DNA of 64,000 nucleotides, from assembly GCA_949825045.1 (NCBI GenBank), contig OX463824.1, positions 28,242,001 through 28,306,000 of the forward strand, given 5' to 3'. Under the pieces are notes generated by a model. It saw only the letters and a program-made list of their open reading frames with translations. It ran no database searches and was not told where the DNA came from. Of this stretch, positions 48,947 through 61,012 are shown in pieces (the first letter of the stretch is position 1; the number at the start of each line of letters is the position of its first letter). Source of the DNA: Argyresthia goedartella (Eukaryota; Arthropoda; Insecta; Lepidoptera; Argyresthiidae). The translations under genes and the position numbers were made by a program.

Positions 48947-51137
48947 ACCGGTACCCAGCGATTACCGGTAACCTTTTCATAACCGGTTGACACCGGTGCA
49001 GGTTTAGAGACACAGCTTGCAAAGGCTTAGCGAGTTGATCAGCTTGCTGTTTCATGTTAGTCATCTTTGAAAGATGTGCAGTTTCGAGATGTCTCTGGCG
49101 GTAGCAACGCCATCTAGTGTCAACTTTTTTAAAGGAGATTTGTAGTCAATACTTACGGAAGTAGCGCAAAGCCATAAAGCGGCTCTTTTTTATTGTATTC
49201 GGACAAATTGAGGCTCTTATTGATTTATTTTTTCCCGCATGAATTTGTGTCGTTTCCGCAAGTTATACATTTTAGCGTAAATATTTACGCGATTATATTG
49301 ATAATGAATTAGATTTTTGGTTTGGAATGATTTCGCTATTCGGCTGCCATGATTGTTTAGCGTTTAGTCCGTAGAACCTGCATTCTGTTATGTGCAAACT
49401 GAAACCTGTTATGAACTGCACTTTACATTAAACTTAATAGTACCATATAGAGTACTAAAGTCCTGGGAAATGTGGTTCATTCACATAACAAAAAGCAAGG
49501 CTCAAAATATCGTGTTAACTATGCAATATAGTCATTCAAATTAGATATTAATGCTATTGCCCTATTCATGTACTAAATACAATACATATGATATGAAATA
49601 CATTATAATCGTATAATCTATAATTGTAATCGATTCAATACATACAATGGTTCGTGACATTTCCATAATTGCTAAAGTTAGGCTAGTTATAAACATTTAT
49701 CTTCGGCCGTAGTGTGGTCTGTGAATATAGAATATTGCAATGTGCAGTCGGTACATATCAGTGTAGGTTCGCGCCGAGTGCGCGCGACTTTATTGTTTTT
49801 GTATCTGTGATTTGAATGAGTACGGTTTTCTTAAGAAACTGCTTTGTCGTTATGGTTTAGACTGGACGAATTGAATGGTGCGTTCATACTGCTGGCAGGT
49901 TGTTCGCATCCAAGCTAACTATTCAAACTCCATGTGAACGTAACATTAACCGCACTTTTGTAAAGACCGTGAGTCAGCCCTTACCATAGTTCTGCGTGAA
50001 CGAACACTTAGGCCCACAACTACTACTTTATATGGTGTTGTCAAAATTGTTCAGATTATAGTGTTGACTCGCGTTCGAAGTAGTGGGCCTTAGCCATATA
50101 TACTCCACAGCGAAACTACTAATTTAATCCAACTAAAATATGCCTAAGTTTTATACTACGTATAGTTTCAATGCAGGGAAGAAATCAATGGTGGAATTAA
50201 TTTGACATTTCTGTCATATGACCCGAGAACACTTATATGAGAATAGTGATACTTCCTTTGCTTTCTTCCTAGTTCACTCCACGTTTTCTTAACGTTATGG
50301 CATTTTATTAAGCCGAAGTCATCTAAGATGTATTCTGCGTTCGCTTGGGCCTCGCGTATTTCCTACTTGTCGAATTTTGTAATAATTTCCGAGCCAATGA
50401 AGAATATCGTGGGTCGGCTAAACATTGGTTTTAGAACGTTTTATACAAAGGTAGACAAGCCCTCTAGGGTGCTGGTAGTTTTAATAGAACTCAAGCCAAC
50501 GACTGCTGCACTGATATCATAGGTTAATCTGTATTCAAGTTGTGTATCGTTAGGCGTATAACTGTGTTTGTGGCTAATATTTCTAGCTCTGGGAGATAGC
50601 GTAGTCGCTAGCTTATATCCTCCGATACGTCGTTCAAGTAGTCATGGTACCACAGGTCTTCCAAATATTCGATTTGAAAGTTTTCTCTAAGTTTCGTGAA
50701 GGAATTTCGAAAAGTGAATAAGATAGTGCGACATGCTCCATTCTACTAGGAATTTAAAGATAGACCTTGGCGAGTTGCCAGTTTGTTGATACAGTTTGGA
50801 AGTCATTGTACATTATATCCTTAGAGTAAATAATCGACAATAGATTGCGTGTTGTTCGGCGTAGCCGTAGTTGTAGGTGGCGCTTTTTTGAAGTAATACG
50901 ATTTCATAGCAACTTATGCACAGGCGTTAGTTTTCTCGAGCTATCTTTCCGAATAACTCCATACATCAATCCTGAGTATGGAGGTTTTCTATAGAGATAT
51001 TTACGCCAAAAATACTTGTGTTCTCAGGTCCCCAAAAAAATATGAGGTCAAACTGTAAAACTATACGACTTTGGACGTATGTTCAGATACAGTTTTTACT
51101 GTATATGCAGATAGTATGATTGTAAGCTATAACCGCA
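48947..51137 (+). other. PACS 3' UTR and downstream DNA
   Basis: AT-rich with no recognisable coding sequence. An ATTAAA at 49427-49432 and AATAAA-containing sequence near 51208 are possible cleavage signals, so the UTR may be long. The end of the transcript cannot be fixed from sequence alone. Confidence 0.4.
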
Positions 51138-52292
51138 AACGGGTACATATTGAAATATATAAAATTAAAATATATAAGTTTAGAATGAGTAATAATAAAA
51201 CGACACAATAAAAAACTATTGTGCTTTAAAAACAGCAGATTTTCCTGAAATGAGCGACAATATTACTGATTTGCGCGACAAAATTACTCAATGGTTTAGC
51301 CACCGCTTATTGGCTAAATAAAGACTGTCTGGGTGAAGTGGTGGGTCAGGGTAAGTGTAGGATGAAGGAGGTGAGTGAAGCGACGCCCACTTTATCTTTC
51401 GTGTTAGGTTGAACATGTAAGAACAAAACTCCAACAAAATTCCAACACTCGGTTTGTTAATTAAGGTTTTCAGGTTGAAGCTTTTAAATTTCTTGTCCCG
51501 CAATTCAGTTATTTTGTCAGACGATGTCAGTATTTCTAGTGGCGCTAATTTTTTGTCGCTATTCATTAATTCAGTAAGGCAAAACCAGTATTTTGCCAAG
51601 CATACAGACATGTTTAAATGCTACCTGTTTAGAATATGTTCAAAACGTATGAAACCAGAAAAAATAATTTATCAAAATATAAGTCATTTGATAATGTTCA
51701 AAATATATAATTGGCAAAATGTATAATGGTTGAAATGCATAATGGTTAATAAAACATATAAGCTTGAAATGCATAATGCTCTAAATGTATAAGTAAATAT
51801 GTAAGGGGGATTTATTTAGGTAACGAGGGAATAATAAACCAACTGAATTACACACGAAATCTAAGAGTGAAAGCCATTTGACCAAGAAAATAATCTAAAA
51901 AAAACATGTCACCACGAAAAAAAATATTGAACAGCTTTTAACTTCAAAATAAACGTCAAATCCCATACATTTTTATTATGAAACAAGTGTTGAACAGTAG
52001 TTTATTTTTTTGAGGTAAGGCCCTATAATTTTAATTGTTTGTATTAATTTCCTTCTTTCTGGATTTTGATTGTTATGACTTCTCTAAGTATTATGTGGTT
52101 TGATTTTATGTTTTGAACTTATACATTGAAAATTTATGCATTTCGTCATTATGTATTTCGAACATTATGCATAACGTACATTTTGAATATTGATAGTTTC
52201 AAACAATATTTGATCTGATTCTTTATACATATTTTGAACATATATATTCTAAACTTAATTTCATTTGATATATTTCAATATATACCCCCGCT
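51138..52292. mobile_element. long foldback element, inverted ends ~50 bp
   Basis: The left end CGGGTACATATTGAAATATA and the complement of the right end CGGGGGTATATATTGAAATA are alike, with AAGTTTAGAAT further in. Subterminal AAATGCATAAT-type repeats occur on both sides. The only ORF (51288-51611, -) has no known domain. Confidence 0.6.
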
Positions 52293-53130
52293 TACTCCTG
52301 ATGATACCCATATTCCTGTAAATATTACACTTATTGTAAACAGCCACCTGAAATAGGAATAAAACAAACGAAAATTAAATTCATGCATGAATTATTTAAT
52401 TATCCTATTCATTGGCTTTTTCATATTCTCTGATGTATACATTTACTAATTGAATACAGCTTTCGATGTTGTATGGTGAAAGCACACGTATCCGTCCGGA
52501 CCGGACGCAATTGACGGACCGTATTTTAGAATTCTTTTTAAGAAATCCTATAAACCTGTCCGCGTCGGAATCCGGAGCGGAGAACCTCAGAAATCGATGA
52601 CGTCGTCAGATTCGCCACGAATTGGTGGCATTCTGCATTAGGTGCGACAGAGCAACGCGCGAGCAGCGTGCAAGATTCCTTCGGAGAAGTGCGGAGCGTT
52701 GCCGATAAGTGTGCGTTTACGCGTAGTGAATAAATAAGCAGAGTAGCTCATAATGATGGATAATGTGCAGTAAAAAGCAAAATAGTAAATATTACCATGG
52801 CGAGACCTCAGATGGAAAAAGCTGATAACTTCTCTTCTCAAAACATACCATAAATACATTTGTAGCCCCACCACATAGAAGCAATAGGTAGATACCTATA
52901 AGCAGTAAGCATAAGTCATACATGACATATGTTGTCTTTAGTAATGAAATTATGCAGCTTTTCGCCGAACGTGAACGAGAAGGCTCAAACCTTCACAGAT
53001 ATTATCTACAGGCCTAGCCAAACGAATAAATGTTTAAATTAAATTGAATGTATTGATGTAATAGCAATTAGTAAACTAATCGCTAACTCTTTAAAATTAA
53101 CTTGTATACTGTTTTGTTTAGTATTTGATC
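52293..53130. other. intergenic DNA, no gene seen
   Basis: 52490-52520 is palindromic (CGTCCGGACCGGACG). Nothing else supported. Confidence 0.35.
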
Positions 53131-53358
53131 TCATAGCTGATGATGACTGAGATATGACATATAATTTGGAGATAAATAATTAGGAAATGATTGTGATGAT
53201 TCAGTGTCGGTAGGTAGAGATTGTCTAAACATCTCTAAATGCGCCGCTTGAGCCTTTACATTGCTTGGATTCATACATAGCGCATAACTGGTCCTTCGGT
53301 AGTATAGTGGTGAGTGGAAGGTGACTATAATCTTAAAGATTGGTAAACCAAACATCAT
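53131..53358 (-). CDS. unidentified coding-like fragment
   Basis: The - strand frame includes NPSNVKAQAAHLEMFRQSLP then a Ser/Tyr/Asn-rich end NYMSYLSHHQL and stop. Its composition looks like a real C-terminus rather than chance AT-rich sequence. No domain was recognised and the start is arbitrary. It could be the last exon of a - strand gene or part of an element. Confidence 0.25.
   Translation of the reverse strand: MMFGLPIFKIIVTFHSPLYYRRTSYALCMNPSNVKAQAAHLEMFRQSLPTDTESSQSFPNYLSPNYMSYLSHHQL
53292..53315 (+). other. 5' half of a tRNA-like sequence
   Basis: TCCTTCGGTAGTATAGTGG followed by TGAGT resembles the first half of tRNA-Asp/Glu, but no anticodon arm or B-box follows. A fragment, not a gene. 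Confidence 0.3.
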
Positions 53359-54181
53359 TTAGCATCATTTTAGCTTAGACAATCTCTACACAAACTCTCA
53401 AGGTGTTAGTATCATTTTAACAATGCAAGAATGGTTTTATTAAAACAAAGTTTCAGTCTCTAATAACTCTTTTATTATTTTAATGAAATTTTTACATCAC
53501 ATGATTATTACCTGCTCATAGTTTTCTTTAGTATATCGAAGGTTTAAGTTCATTGTCAGTACAAAGTTCTGTTTCTTCCTTTCTTTGTAAGGTGTGGTTT
53601 CGAAAATGCAAAACCTATTAGAATAGTCATTGCAATAATTTGAAGTAATTTGCTGCTGTTACAAAAACAGTTGTTTTGTTTTGTTTTACAAAAACAGATT
53701 CATTATAATATGTTGTAAGGAAAGTGATGAGATTTTTTATTTTGATCATAATGGAGAGTATGATTTTGTATTTATTGTACAAATAAAATTTACACTAAAT
53801 ATTTCCTTGTTTTAATTATATTATAACTTACCATAAAAACAATGTTTCAATAAACATGTATAAAATTGGTACATTTTGATATAAATATTTTACCTATGAA
53901 CCTTCCTTAATGATAACCTACTTAGATATATAGCACCTCTAAAAGACAACACTAGCATAATTGATACACCAAAAATAAACTCCTACAAAAGTTGTTTTAT
54001 AGTCCAAATAATTAATTAATAGGAAGCTAGCAGATGCCTACTCAAATAGAAAAATAATATATGTCTCACCTTTTCAATAATAACTGGCTTCTGCCACAGA
54101 ATTGCAAGATTCAACAAAATTATCCAACAAGGCCACCCTTATAGAATTACTGTAGTACACACTACAAAATTAATTGCCTTA
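53359..54181. other. 3' flank of ACTMAP
   Basis: AT-rich. On the - strand it is downstream of the ACTMAP stop, and TTTATT at ~53769 would read as AATAAA there. No other feature. Confidence 0.35.
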
Positions 54182-55319
54182 TTATAGCCCTATGAATATA
54201 ACAAACTGGTCTCTAAGACCATTTGGCCCAGCTATGCCTCCCTCAGGCAAAACATAAACTAGACCATCATTCTCACGCCTTGGGGCAAACTCCCACAGAT
54301 TACTATTACTCTGACATAGCTCATCAAGTTTCCATGCCACAACATATTTGGACTTACCGTGTTTGCATAAAACATACACATTATTGGAGTCTAAGGTGTA
54401 GGCACCTTCAGGATCTCTTATGACAATGACTCCGCATACGATTGCCCAGTGGGCTTTGTGGCCCTGTTTTAGGCAAGGAGCATGGTTGAGGTCTGCATCA
54501 TATCTGAAGGAATGTTTCAGGGAATTAAGGAATCTTTGCAAAGATGAAATCAGACTTAAAGTACCTACCTAGTGCCTGGAACACCTGTCAAAAGGTAATC
54601 ACTTATAAATTATTTGTGGCTTCCCTGGCCACCAATTATCCCCTTGAATCAATACAAAATAAATGTGGAACAAAGTAATTTATGCAGTTAAGTATATGTC
54701 GCGCCACACGTTAGTAGTGATGACCTTGAATACGAAATCACTTTTCGATACCTGTACATATGCGCAGTAATTCCCGCCAACATTGTCCAGCGCTCTTAGT
54801 TCATGGCGCGAGGTATAATAGTGATTAAAAAGGATACGGAACCATCAGTACAGCACCATCCAGTAGCTTCTTGATTAGCTCTTCACTAAACAGTTCACCT
54901 TTTTGAACTGATATACTGACATCTTGACTCCCACATACCTTCTCTGCCAACACAAGCATATTCTTGCAACTGAACATTTCACCATTATTTGTAAATCCCT
55001 CTTCTAAAGCTATCTTTAAAATGTCAGAGGGGAGTATAACATTGTTTAATATCATTGATAATGCAACTAGTCCGCAAGTAGGTCCTACCTGTTGCACGGA
55101 TTGGAAATGTTTGTATTGGAATTCATAAGGTGCTTCGTTTAAGCAGATGCGGTATTTTATGCACGCTTCCCGGAGCTCTGGATATTTCGCCGCCCACTGG
55201 CATAGGTCCTCTGAAAAAGTTGGGCTGATTTCTGCGCTTTCTTTGGCTTGGACTAGTTTCACTGAAGCGTTAAGTTCGGGCAAACTTGGCGGTGGTGGCG
55301 GCGGTGGTATTGTACACAT
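54182..55319 (-). CDS. actin maturation protease (ACTMAP/C19orf54 family), two exons
   Basis: ACTMAP removes the N-terminal acetylated residue(s) of immature actin in the cytosol (family knowledge). Exon 1 is 55319-54838 and exon 2 is 54503-54182. The intron has GT...AG ends, and joining gives VPYDADLNHAPC across the junction. Total 267 residues. The N-terminus is a poly-Pro run (residues 5-11), as in the family, where it may bind profilin. The catalytic Cys is in GPTCGLVAL (Cys82), and the His in GHKAHWAIVCG (His179). The protein is shorter than human ACTMAP (351). The Met at 55319 is the only one before the Pro run. No lesions; a functional single gene convergent with PACS. Confidence 0.9.
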
Positions 55320-56030
55320 GATAACAGTGTTTCACGAAGAATAATTACATATGGACCTCACTTTCAGATTTTATTAATGCTGAGTTTCTCTCATCTGCGG
55401 GTAATAAGCAAGTGAATCGGTCTGCCGGCCAAGCAGAGCAAGCTAAATATAACTTGGATTAAACTTGACCTAAATCCTAACCTATTTTAAATTTGTTTTG
55501 TTGACGACTGAGACAGCTGTCAAATTTTCAGCTGATTAGTTGCGTTTCGAAATCAACACTATTTTCTATAAGTAATCTCATCCATCCATGGGAATAAAGA
55601 AGTGTTTTTTGACATGACATTTTCAAAAATCTGCAATCGACAATGTGTGGTGTTATATGCTCATATAAAAACATCGCCATGTGCGGGAAACCTATAAAAC
55701 TATTTTCTTCAACTTGCAAAACTTTCTTTAAAAGTAATTAATGTCGGTCGATTCGATTGCTGTCAGAGTGGGGCATCGATTGTGCATGGTAAATTTCTTG
55801 GGTTTTGTGAGTGAAAATGCTGAAAAAAATTAACAGTTGCGTAAGAAAAGTTATTCACAATCTTTTGAAATATTTGTCGGATAGAAAGTCTGAAGGATTG
55901 GACTCGTACTACTCTAAATAACATCACCAGCCTTGTTGTCAACATGACTGGTGGGTACGTCATATAGTATGTGCAATGTGAATTGGCTATTTTTTAAGTA
56001 AAATATTTTGTTGTATTTTAATCTTATCCC
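55320..56030. other. ACTMAP upstream region
   Basis: Probable ACTMAP promoter (- strand). A small + strand open stretch from ATG at 55741 (MSVDSIAVRVGHRLCM, then GTAAAT) could be a first exon, but nothing supports it further. Confidence 0.35.
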
Positions 56031-57240
56031 GATCTAACGTAACGAAAATACAAAACGAAGGTGGGACGTCAGCTGTATTTTCTACGCCTAAGAAAAATAA
56101 ACCTAAAACCAAAAATAAAATCAATCTGGATGATTTTGATTTATGTGTAATTAGGCATAAAACTGTATGCTGTCCGAAAATAAGTATCGAGTTTGAAACG
56201 GCTGCTAGCAGCTCTTAAAGAATCCATAACTTTTGTTGGTGGCAGAGAATCTCTTCGTTTACTCGTACACAAATTAGGTTATAAATATGAAAAATGTAGA
56301 AATCAAAGGACGGTACTTATGGAGTGACATAATATAGTGGCATGGTGGGACAGGTACCTACATGAAGTCGAAAGATATAAGGGAGAGTGATATGCCTGTT
56401 CTATACCTCGATGAAATGCTTCGCTCAATCATGCAAAATGTTGGCAAAGCGAAAATGAGCCCGGCGTATCTAAATTTGTAGCTACAGGACAAAGATACAG
56501 AATTGTTCATTGTGGTGGCAAGACTGGGTTTGTCCTGAATTTGTTGTTAATTTATAACGCCAAAGAAAAAAAAGCTGATTTCCATGATGCCATGAATAAA
56601 GTTACTTTAAAAAAATGGGTATTGAATAAATTATTACCCAATCTAAATGAACCCTCCTGTATAGTCATGGACATATCATATCATGGACATAACTAGATAT
56701 CGTTCAAGCCAAATAAACAAACCTCCAAGCTCGGTTAATAGAAAAAATGAAATTGCAGAATGGCTTACATCAAATAATATTGCCTACCCTACCTGACGCA
56801 GTACACGAGATTGATAATTTAGTACAGGAGTATGGTCACAAAATACTACGAATGACGCCATATCATTGTGCCCTGAATCCGATAGAAATGGTATGGGGCA
56901 TAGTAATAGGAAAGGTTGCCACAAAGAATGTTGGTTTAGATAATATCACGTTCCTGCAGCTTGTACAAAACGGTTTTGAGGATATAACTGCTGATACATG
57001 GAATAATTGCAGTGAGCATACAAAAAAAAAATAGAAGAGGAATATAGATGCAGGGGACTGGTAATTGATAGAGAAATAAACAACTTATTATAAATGTTGG
57101 CAGTGATAATGAAACATCCAGTCTTACAACTGGCATTGAGTCTGATATGTCTAGAATTGAACCAGTACAATCTGATGATGAAGATCATGAAATGTCATAT
57201 GAATCTGTTAAATATTTAGATTATGAATTTGATGACTAAT
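56030..57240 (+). pseudogene. DDE-superfamily transposase, degenerate
   Basis: Frames broken by many stops still show VLYLDEM, a VVARLG/FVLNLLLIYNAKEKKADFHD segment, WVLNKLLPNLNEPS and IVMD. An open part at 56747-57034 contains HKILRMTPYHCALNPIEMVW, the end of the catalytic core of Tc1/IS630-like DDE proteins found in many arthropods (usual form LPPYHCELNPIE). The tail is acidic (DDEDHEMSYESVKYL). No terminal repeats were found; inactive. Confidence 0.75.
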
Positions 57241-57699
57241 CAAAAAAATGCATACATAACCATAATGGTTTTATTTTATTTATTTTAACCCAACTACAGC
57301 TTTTTACTTTAGTGGAAGATTATTTCATAATAATAAAAAAGTAGTTAATGTAAGTCACATTAACCTGAGTTATGGAAGTCCCATAATGAGAGGCTTTATA
57401 TACGAGTGTTTCATAATAACAACACACGAATATTTTAATGCCTAATTTTGTACAGTTAAATATGCTGCTTTATCTCTACATATCATAAGCTCTCTATGAT
57501 TGTTGATTATTAGTTATATTTAAAATGTAACTTCTAATAAGTTCGGCAATTAGCGTAGCGGCCAATTTGCATAGGCATACTATACTTAGTATTGATATAT
57601 ATAAAATTATTTAGCGCCCTCAGACCAGGTTTTTATGTTCCTGGTTGGGCTTTGCATTGATAAAAAATATCTTGGAAAAATTACAGGAGCAATAATGCC
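57241..57699. other. intergenic DNA, no gene seen
   Basis: AT-rich, no recognisable element. Confidence 0.35.
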
Positions 57700-57990
57700 A
57701 GGTCACTAGCGATGGGATTAGTGCTAGACAGCAACACGTTAGAATTAGTAAATCATACGAAGTTTCTTGGAATAACCATTGATAGCAAATTGCAGTGGGA
57801 ACCCTACATATATAAATTAGGTGGTAAATTAAGTTCTGAGGCTTACGCTGTTAGGAACATCATACAAAACACGGATGTGGCTACATCTAGGCTTGTATAT
57901 TTGAGTTACTTTCTTAGTGTCATGTCCTATGGTATCTTGTTGTATCTGATGCTGACTCCTCTTTGGAGTACGGTTTTCAGCGCAACAAAA
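57700..57990 (+). pseudogene. non-LTR reverse transcriptase C-terminal fragment
   Basis: Encodes LELVNHTKFLGITIDSKLQW, then KLGGKLSSEAYAVRNI and YFLSVMSYGILL. It is closely similar to the corresponding part of ORF2 of the element at 868-3792 (TVFLGITLDSKLQW, SIMSYGILLWG). Truncated at both ends; + strand. Confidence 0.85.
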
Positions 57991-58630
57991 GAAAGAAGAG
58001 TGAATATGACGTCCAACCGGATTTTACAAAATTCCGTGACGAAATTACGCAAGTCATCAAAGAGTTTAAGGATAAACAAAATCTGAACTTCACCACCCTG
58101 CGCGTATCCATGGACGAAATTAAATCTCAAAATTCCAAACTACAGGAAAGTAATGATTTCACGTCGGCAAAATATGATGAAGTTATTGTTCAGATGAAGA
58201 TAATGGAATCCGAGAGACAGGATTATCGCCAGAACATTTGTAACCTGGAAGATAAAGTCGAGTTTTTGGAACGTCAGTTGAGAGCTTCAAGCATTGAGAT
58301 CAGGAATATTCCTAAACTAAAGAGCGAATCCAAGCAGGATCTTAACAACTTGGTAACGAAGTTCGCTGGCGTTATAAAAGCTCCGATTAATAACTCCGAC
58401 ACAAAAGATGTCTACCGCGTTAACTCTAAGAAAGAGAACAAAGCGATAGTTGTAGACTTCACATCAGTTTTCACGAAGGAACGAATGTTTCAGTCGGTTA
58501 AAGCTCAACAAAGAACATAAAAACGATAAATTGAACACCATTAACCCCGAAATCACATGCCCCAAGGAATTCATATTCGTGTCGGAATGTCTCACATTCA
58601 AAGCCAAGAAACTCTTTTATAAGGCAAGAT
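57985..58630 (+). pseudogene. retroelement ORF1 with FP-protein-like domain
   Basis: An open frame to 58520 encodes a coiled coil (EYDVQPDFTKFRDEITQVIK through VEFLERQLRAS) and then IEIRNIPKLKSESKQDLN and VYRVNSKKENKAIVVDF. The sequence continues after a frameshift near 58500 (NTINPEITCPKEFIF, VSECLTFKAKKLFYKAR). This matches the FP-type domain known from baculoviruses and from ORF1 proteins of insect retroelements. Decayed. Confidence 0.7.
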
Positions 58631-58889
58631 AATTCGCTAGCCAGTACTGCTGGTCCTCGTACGTGTTGTGTATCATATAGGTAGTTAACAATAAAGTCAG
58701 TCGTCATCCAACTAGCGTGTGCGTTGCAATTCATGGTGACAGCGGTGGCTGTTATTCGTGTTTTTTTGGCAAATTAGTGCAAATAACCCGGTAATAATAG
58801 TTGCTAACTGTTTCTTGATTCTTGAAATAATAGTGATGAAGCACGCAAGACCACCGGCAGGCCTCATATTGGAGGGTGGTCCAGCAAGC

Positions 58890-59215
58890 CGCACCGACGC
58901 GTGGCGAAAATGGCAGCGCCAGTCCTGCCAGTTCAAGATATTGCTCAAGGCAAGAAACATCAAATGTCCAGGCTAGTTTATTTATTCAACGTTCCGATTC
59001 ACGAAAGAGGAAGAACGCGACGATGTTAACAAAATCATTGCGAAATGCGACAAACATTTCAATACCAAGCCGAACACAACCATGGCCAGGTTCAAATTTT
59101 TCACCAGAAATCAGGAGACAGGTGAAAGTGTCGAGACTATGTTACTGCGCTAAAACTACTCAGCCAGTACTATGAATTCGGTGTGTTCGAAGACGGTTTG
59201 GTAAAAGGTCACTCG
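58890..59215 (+). pseudogene. Ty3/gypsy gag fragment
   Basis: Across two frames: LVYLFNVPIHERG and then RFKFFTRNQETGESVE, YVTALKLLSQYYEFG. These are typical of the gag capsid region of insect gypsy elements. Only about 100 codons remain; the sequence stops at the border of the next element. Confidence 0.7.
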
Positions 59216-59483
59216 AGCAGCGGAAGCGAGTGGTCGTGTTCACGGAGTGCTCACTAGAGATGACTAACGCGCACGGCTGATAAAGCGACCGACATTTCAT
59301 TTTGGTTTACTTGTGCGGAAGGATAAAATTCACACGGACGTGAGTTATAAAGTGAACTTCCAATAGTAAATAGTGGACAATAAAGATCCCGGGGGTCTCG
59401 TAACCCCCGGGAAACGTTATACATATCGTGACATTCGGTGTAAGGGAATTTATAGAATTAAAAACTATTGAAATAACAGTGAA

Positions 59484-60791
59484 ATGGACACGAACCCGCC
59501 TGATTTGGGATCAAACAGCGAAACAGTTAAGGACAAAGCGAAATTATTGAAAGTAGACTTATCGGACTTTAACAAGAATATAGTGCAATGCTGGGAATGT
59601 GACAATACCTTCCAGATGGACACTCTCCTTTGGGGCATAAATCAAATGAACACCAGGAAGATTCAATGCAAAGTATGTATGCATTTTTTCCTTATCAAGG
59701 CTGCGCTCAAAGAAAGAGCCAAAATACGATAACGGTACCCTAAAACTGTAGTCTTCAGTAACAATTAACACGGCGGGACCAGAGACCGGCGTGAAAAACA
59801 TTCGCCGATGTATCAGCTGTAAAATAAAGAAGGAATTGACGACCATGCCCATCGAGACCTTCACATCTGAGGAGTGGTTTATATGTAAATGCGGCAAAAA
59901 CCAGTGCGCAATAATTGAATTCATTTCACAAAGCGAGGAACTGCCTTGCCGGCAAGCACCGATGCAGGTGCATGGAGCCAGCGGCGCGCCCGACCCCGCC
60001 ACCATCCAACAAGCCACTGGAGTGGTGCGAGACAGCGTGAGCGCGACTGTGCCCGCTCCAAACAAAAACGATGCACACAGTTCTCGGACCGTAGGCTCAA
60101 TACAGACTACGCTCGACGCGTGGAAAGGGAGACCTTCGCTAATGGTAGATGGGTCTAAATTACAAAAAGCAATGAGCGATAGCACTGTGCAAGTAAACCA
60201 AGCGACGACGTATAAAACAATAAACAGAGGAGCCAAAAGACAGCGCACAGACGCACCCAATAAAACGACACCTAAACAGAGAAACACTCACATCCCTAAT
60301 ATAATTATTAGGGATGAAAATGCAGTGAAAAATCAAGAGACATTGAAGAAAATAAGAGAATCAGTAGCCAAAAACATTTCAACGCTCAACGTTATGAGAG
60401 GCCAAATTTATTTTTAAATCTACCCGGAAAATGCGACAGCGCGCGAAAACTTGTTCGCCACGCTTGAAGCTTGCGAATAACCAAAGTGATAGCACAAAAA
60501 CCGAAGGCCGACAGACAGGCGGCGACTAAGATCGTGCTCAAAAATGAGACCTACGGCGAAGACATCCCCACCATTGCTGAAGAGATAGCAGTCTGCATCG
60601 GCATTAAACCAACAACAATAAAGCCGGGAAGAGCAGGGAAAATACACCTATTAATCTTCGACAGCAAGCATAAATTGACAGATCTTCTGGAGAACTTCAA
60701 AGCTACGGGAAGAAAATTCTTCTGCGCACCATCCTTCAAAATCGAACCATTTAGAGAAAATCCGAAGCACATTGTACATCATCATCATTGA
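59484..60791 (+). pseudogene. non-LTR ORF1, N-terminal and central part
   Basis: MDTNPPDLGSNSETV starts after a non-coding leader. CWECDNTFQMDTLL and CKVC, then CISCKIKKEL and CKCGKNQC, form a Cys-rich zinc-ribbon-like region split by a frameshift and TAG near 59730-59760. A hinge rich in Ser/Thr/Pro follows (60000-60130). After another shift at ~60417 comes ITKVIAQKPKADRQAATKIV and an RRM-like gag core to KHIV at 60773, where a SINE interrupts it. Confidence 0.7.
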
Positions 60792-61007
60792 TAAATAGGC
60801 TCATCATCATCATCAATCAGCCCACACCTACCCACTGCTGGGTACAGGCCTCTTCTCTACCTCGCTATCCACCATAAGTTGCTTACTTATTTATTTTAAT
60901 TTTATTTTAAGGTGTAACATAGACTAGGAAATTCTCTTTTTGTACTAACAATACTATGGAACCGTGTTTTCTGAAAATAAATGTTTTATTATTATTATTA
61001 TTATTAT
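60779..61007 (+). mobile_element. SINE inserted in ORF1 (229 bp)
   Basis: Flanked by GTACA on both sides (60774-60778, 61008-61012). Removing it restores KHIV-QCKKC in frame. It starts with TCATCATC, carries CCCACTGCTGGGTACAGGCC (a widespread moth repeat motif) and ends in an ATT run. Different from the tRNA-headed SINE. Confidence 0.82.
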
Positions 61008-61012
61008 GTACA

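Noticed and set aside
55741..55788. First exon of a + strand gene divergent from ACTMAP (MSVDSIAVRV...)
   Set aside because: Short and without a downstream partner exon; a chance open stretch cannot be excluded.
59559..60287. 242-codon - strand ORF, hydrophobic
   Set aside because: Antisense to the non-LTR ORF1; hydrophobicity comes from reverse reading of the sense codons, with no domain.
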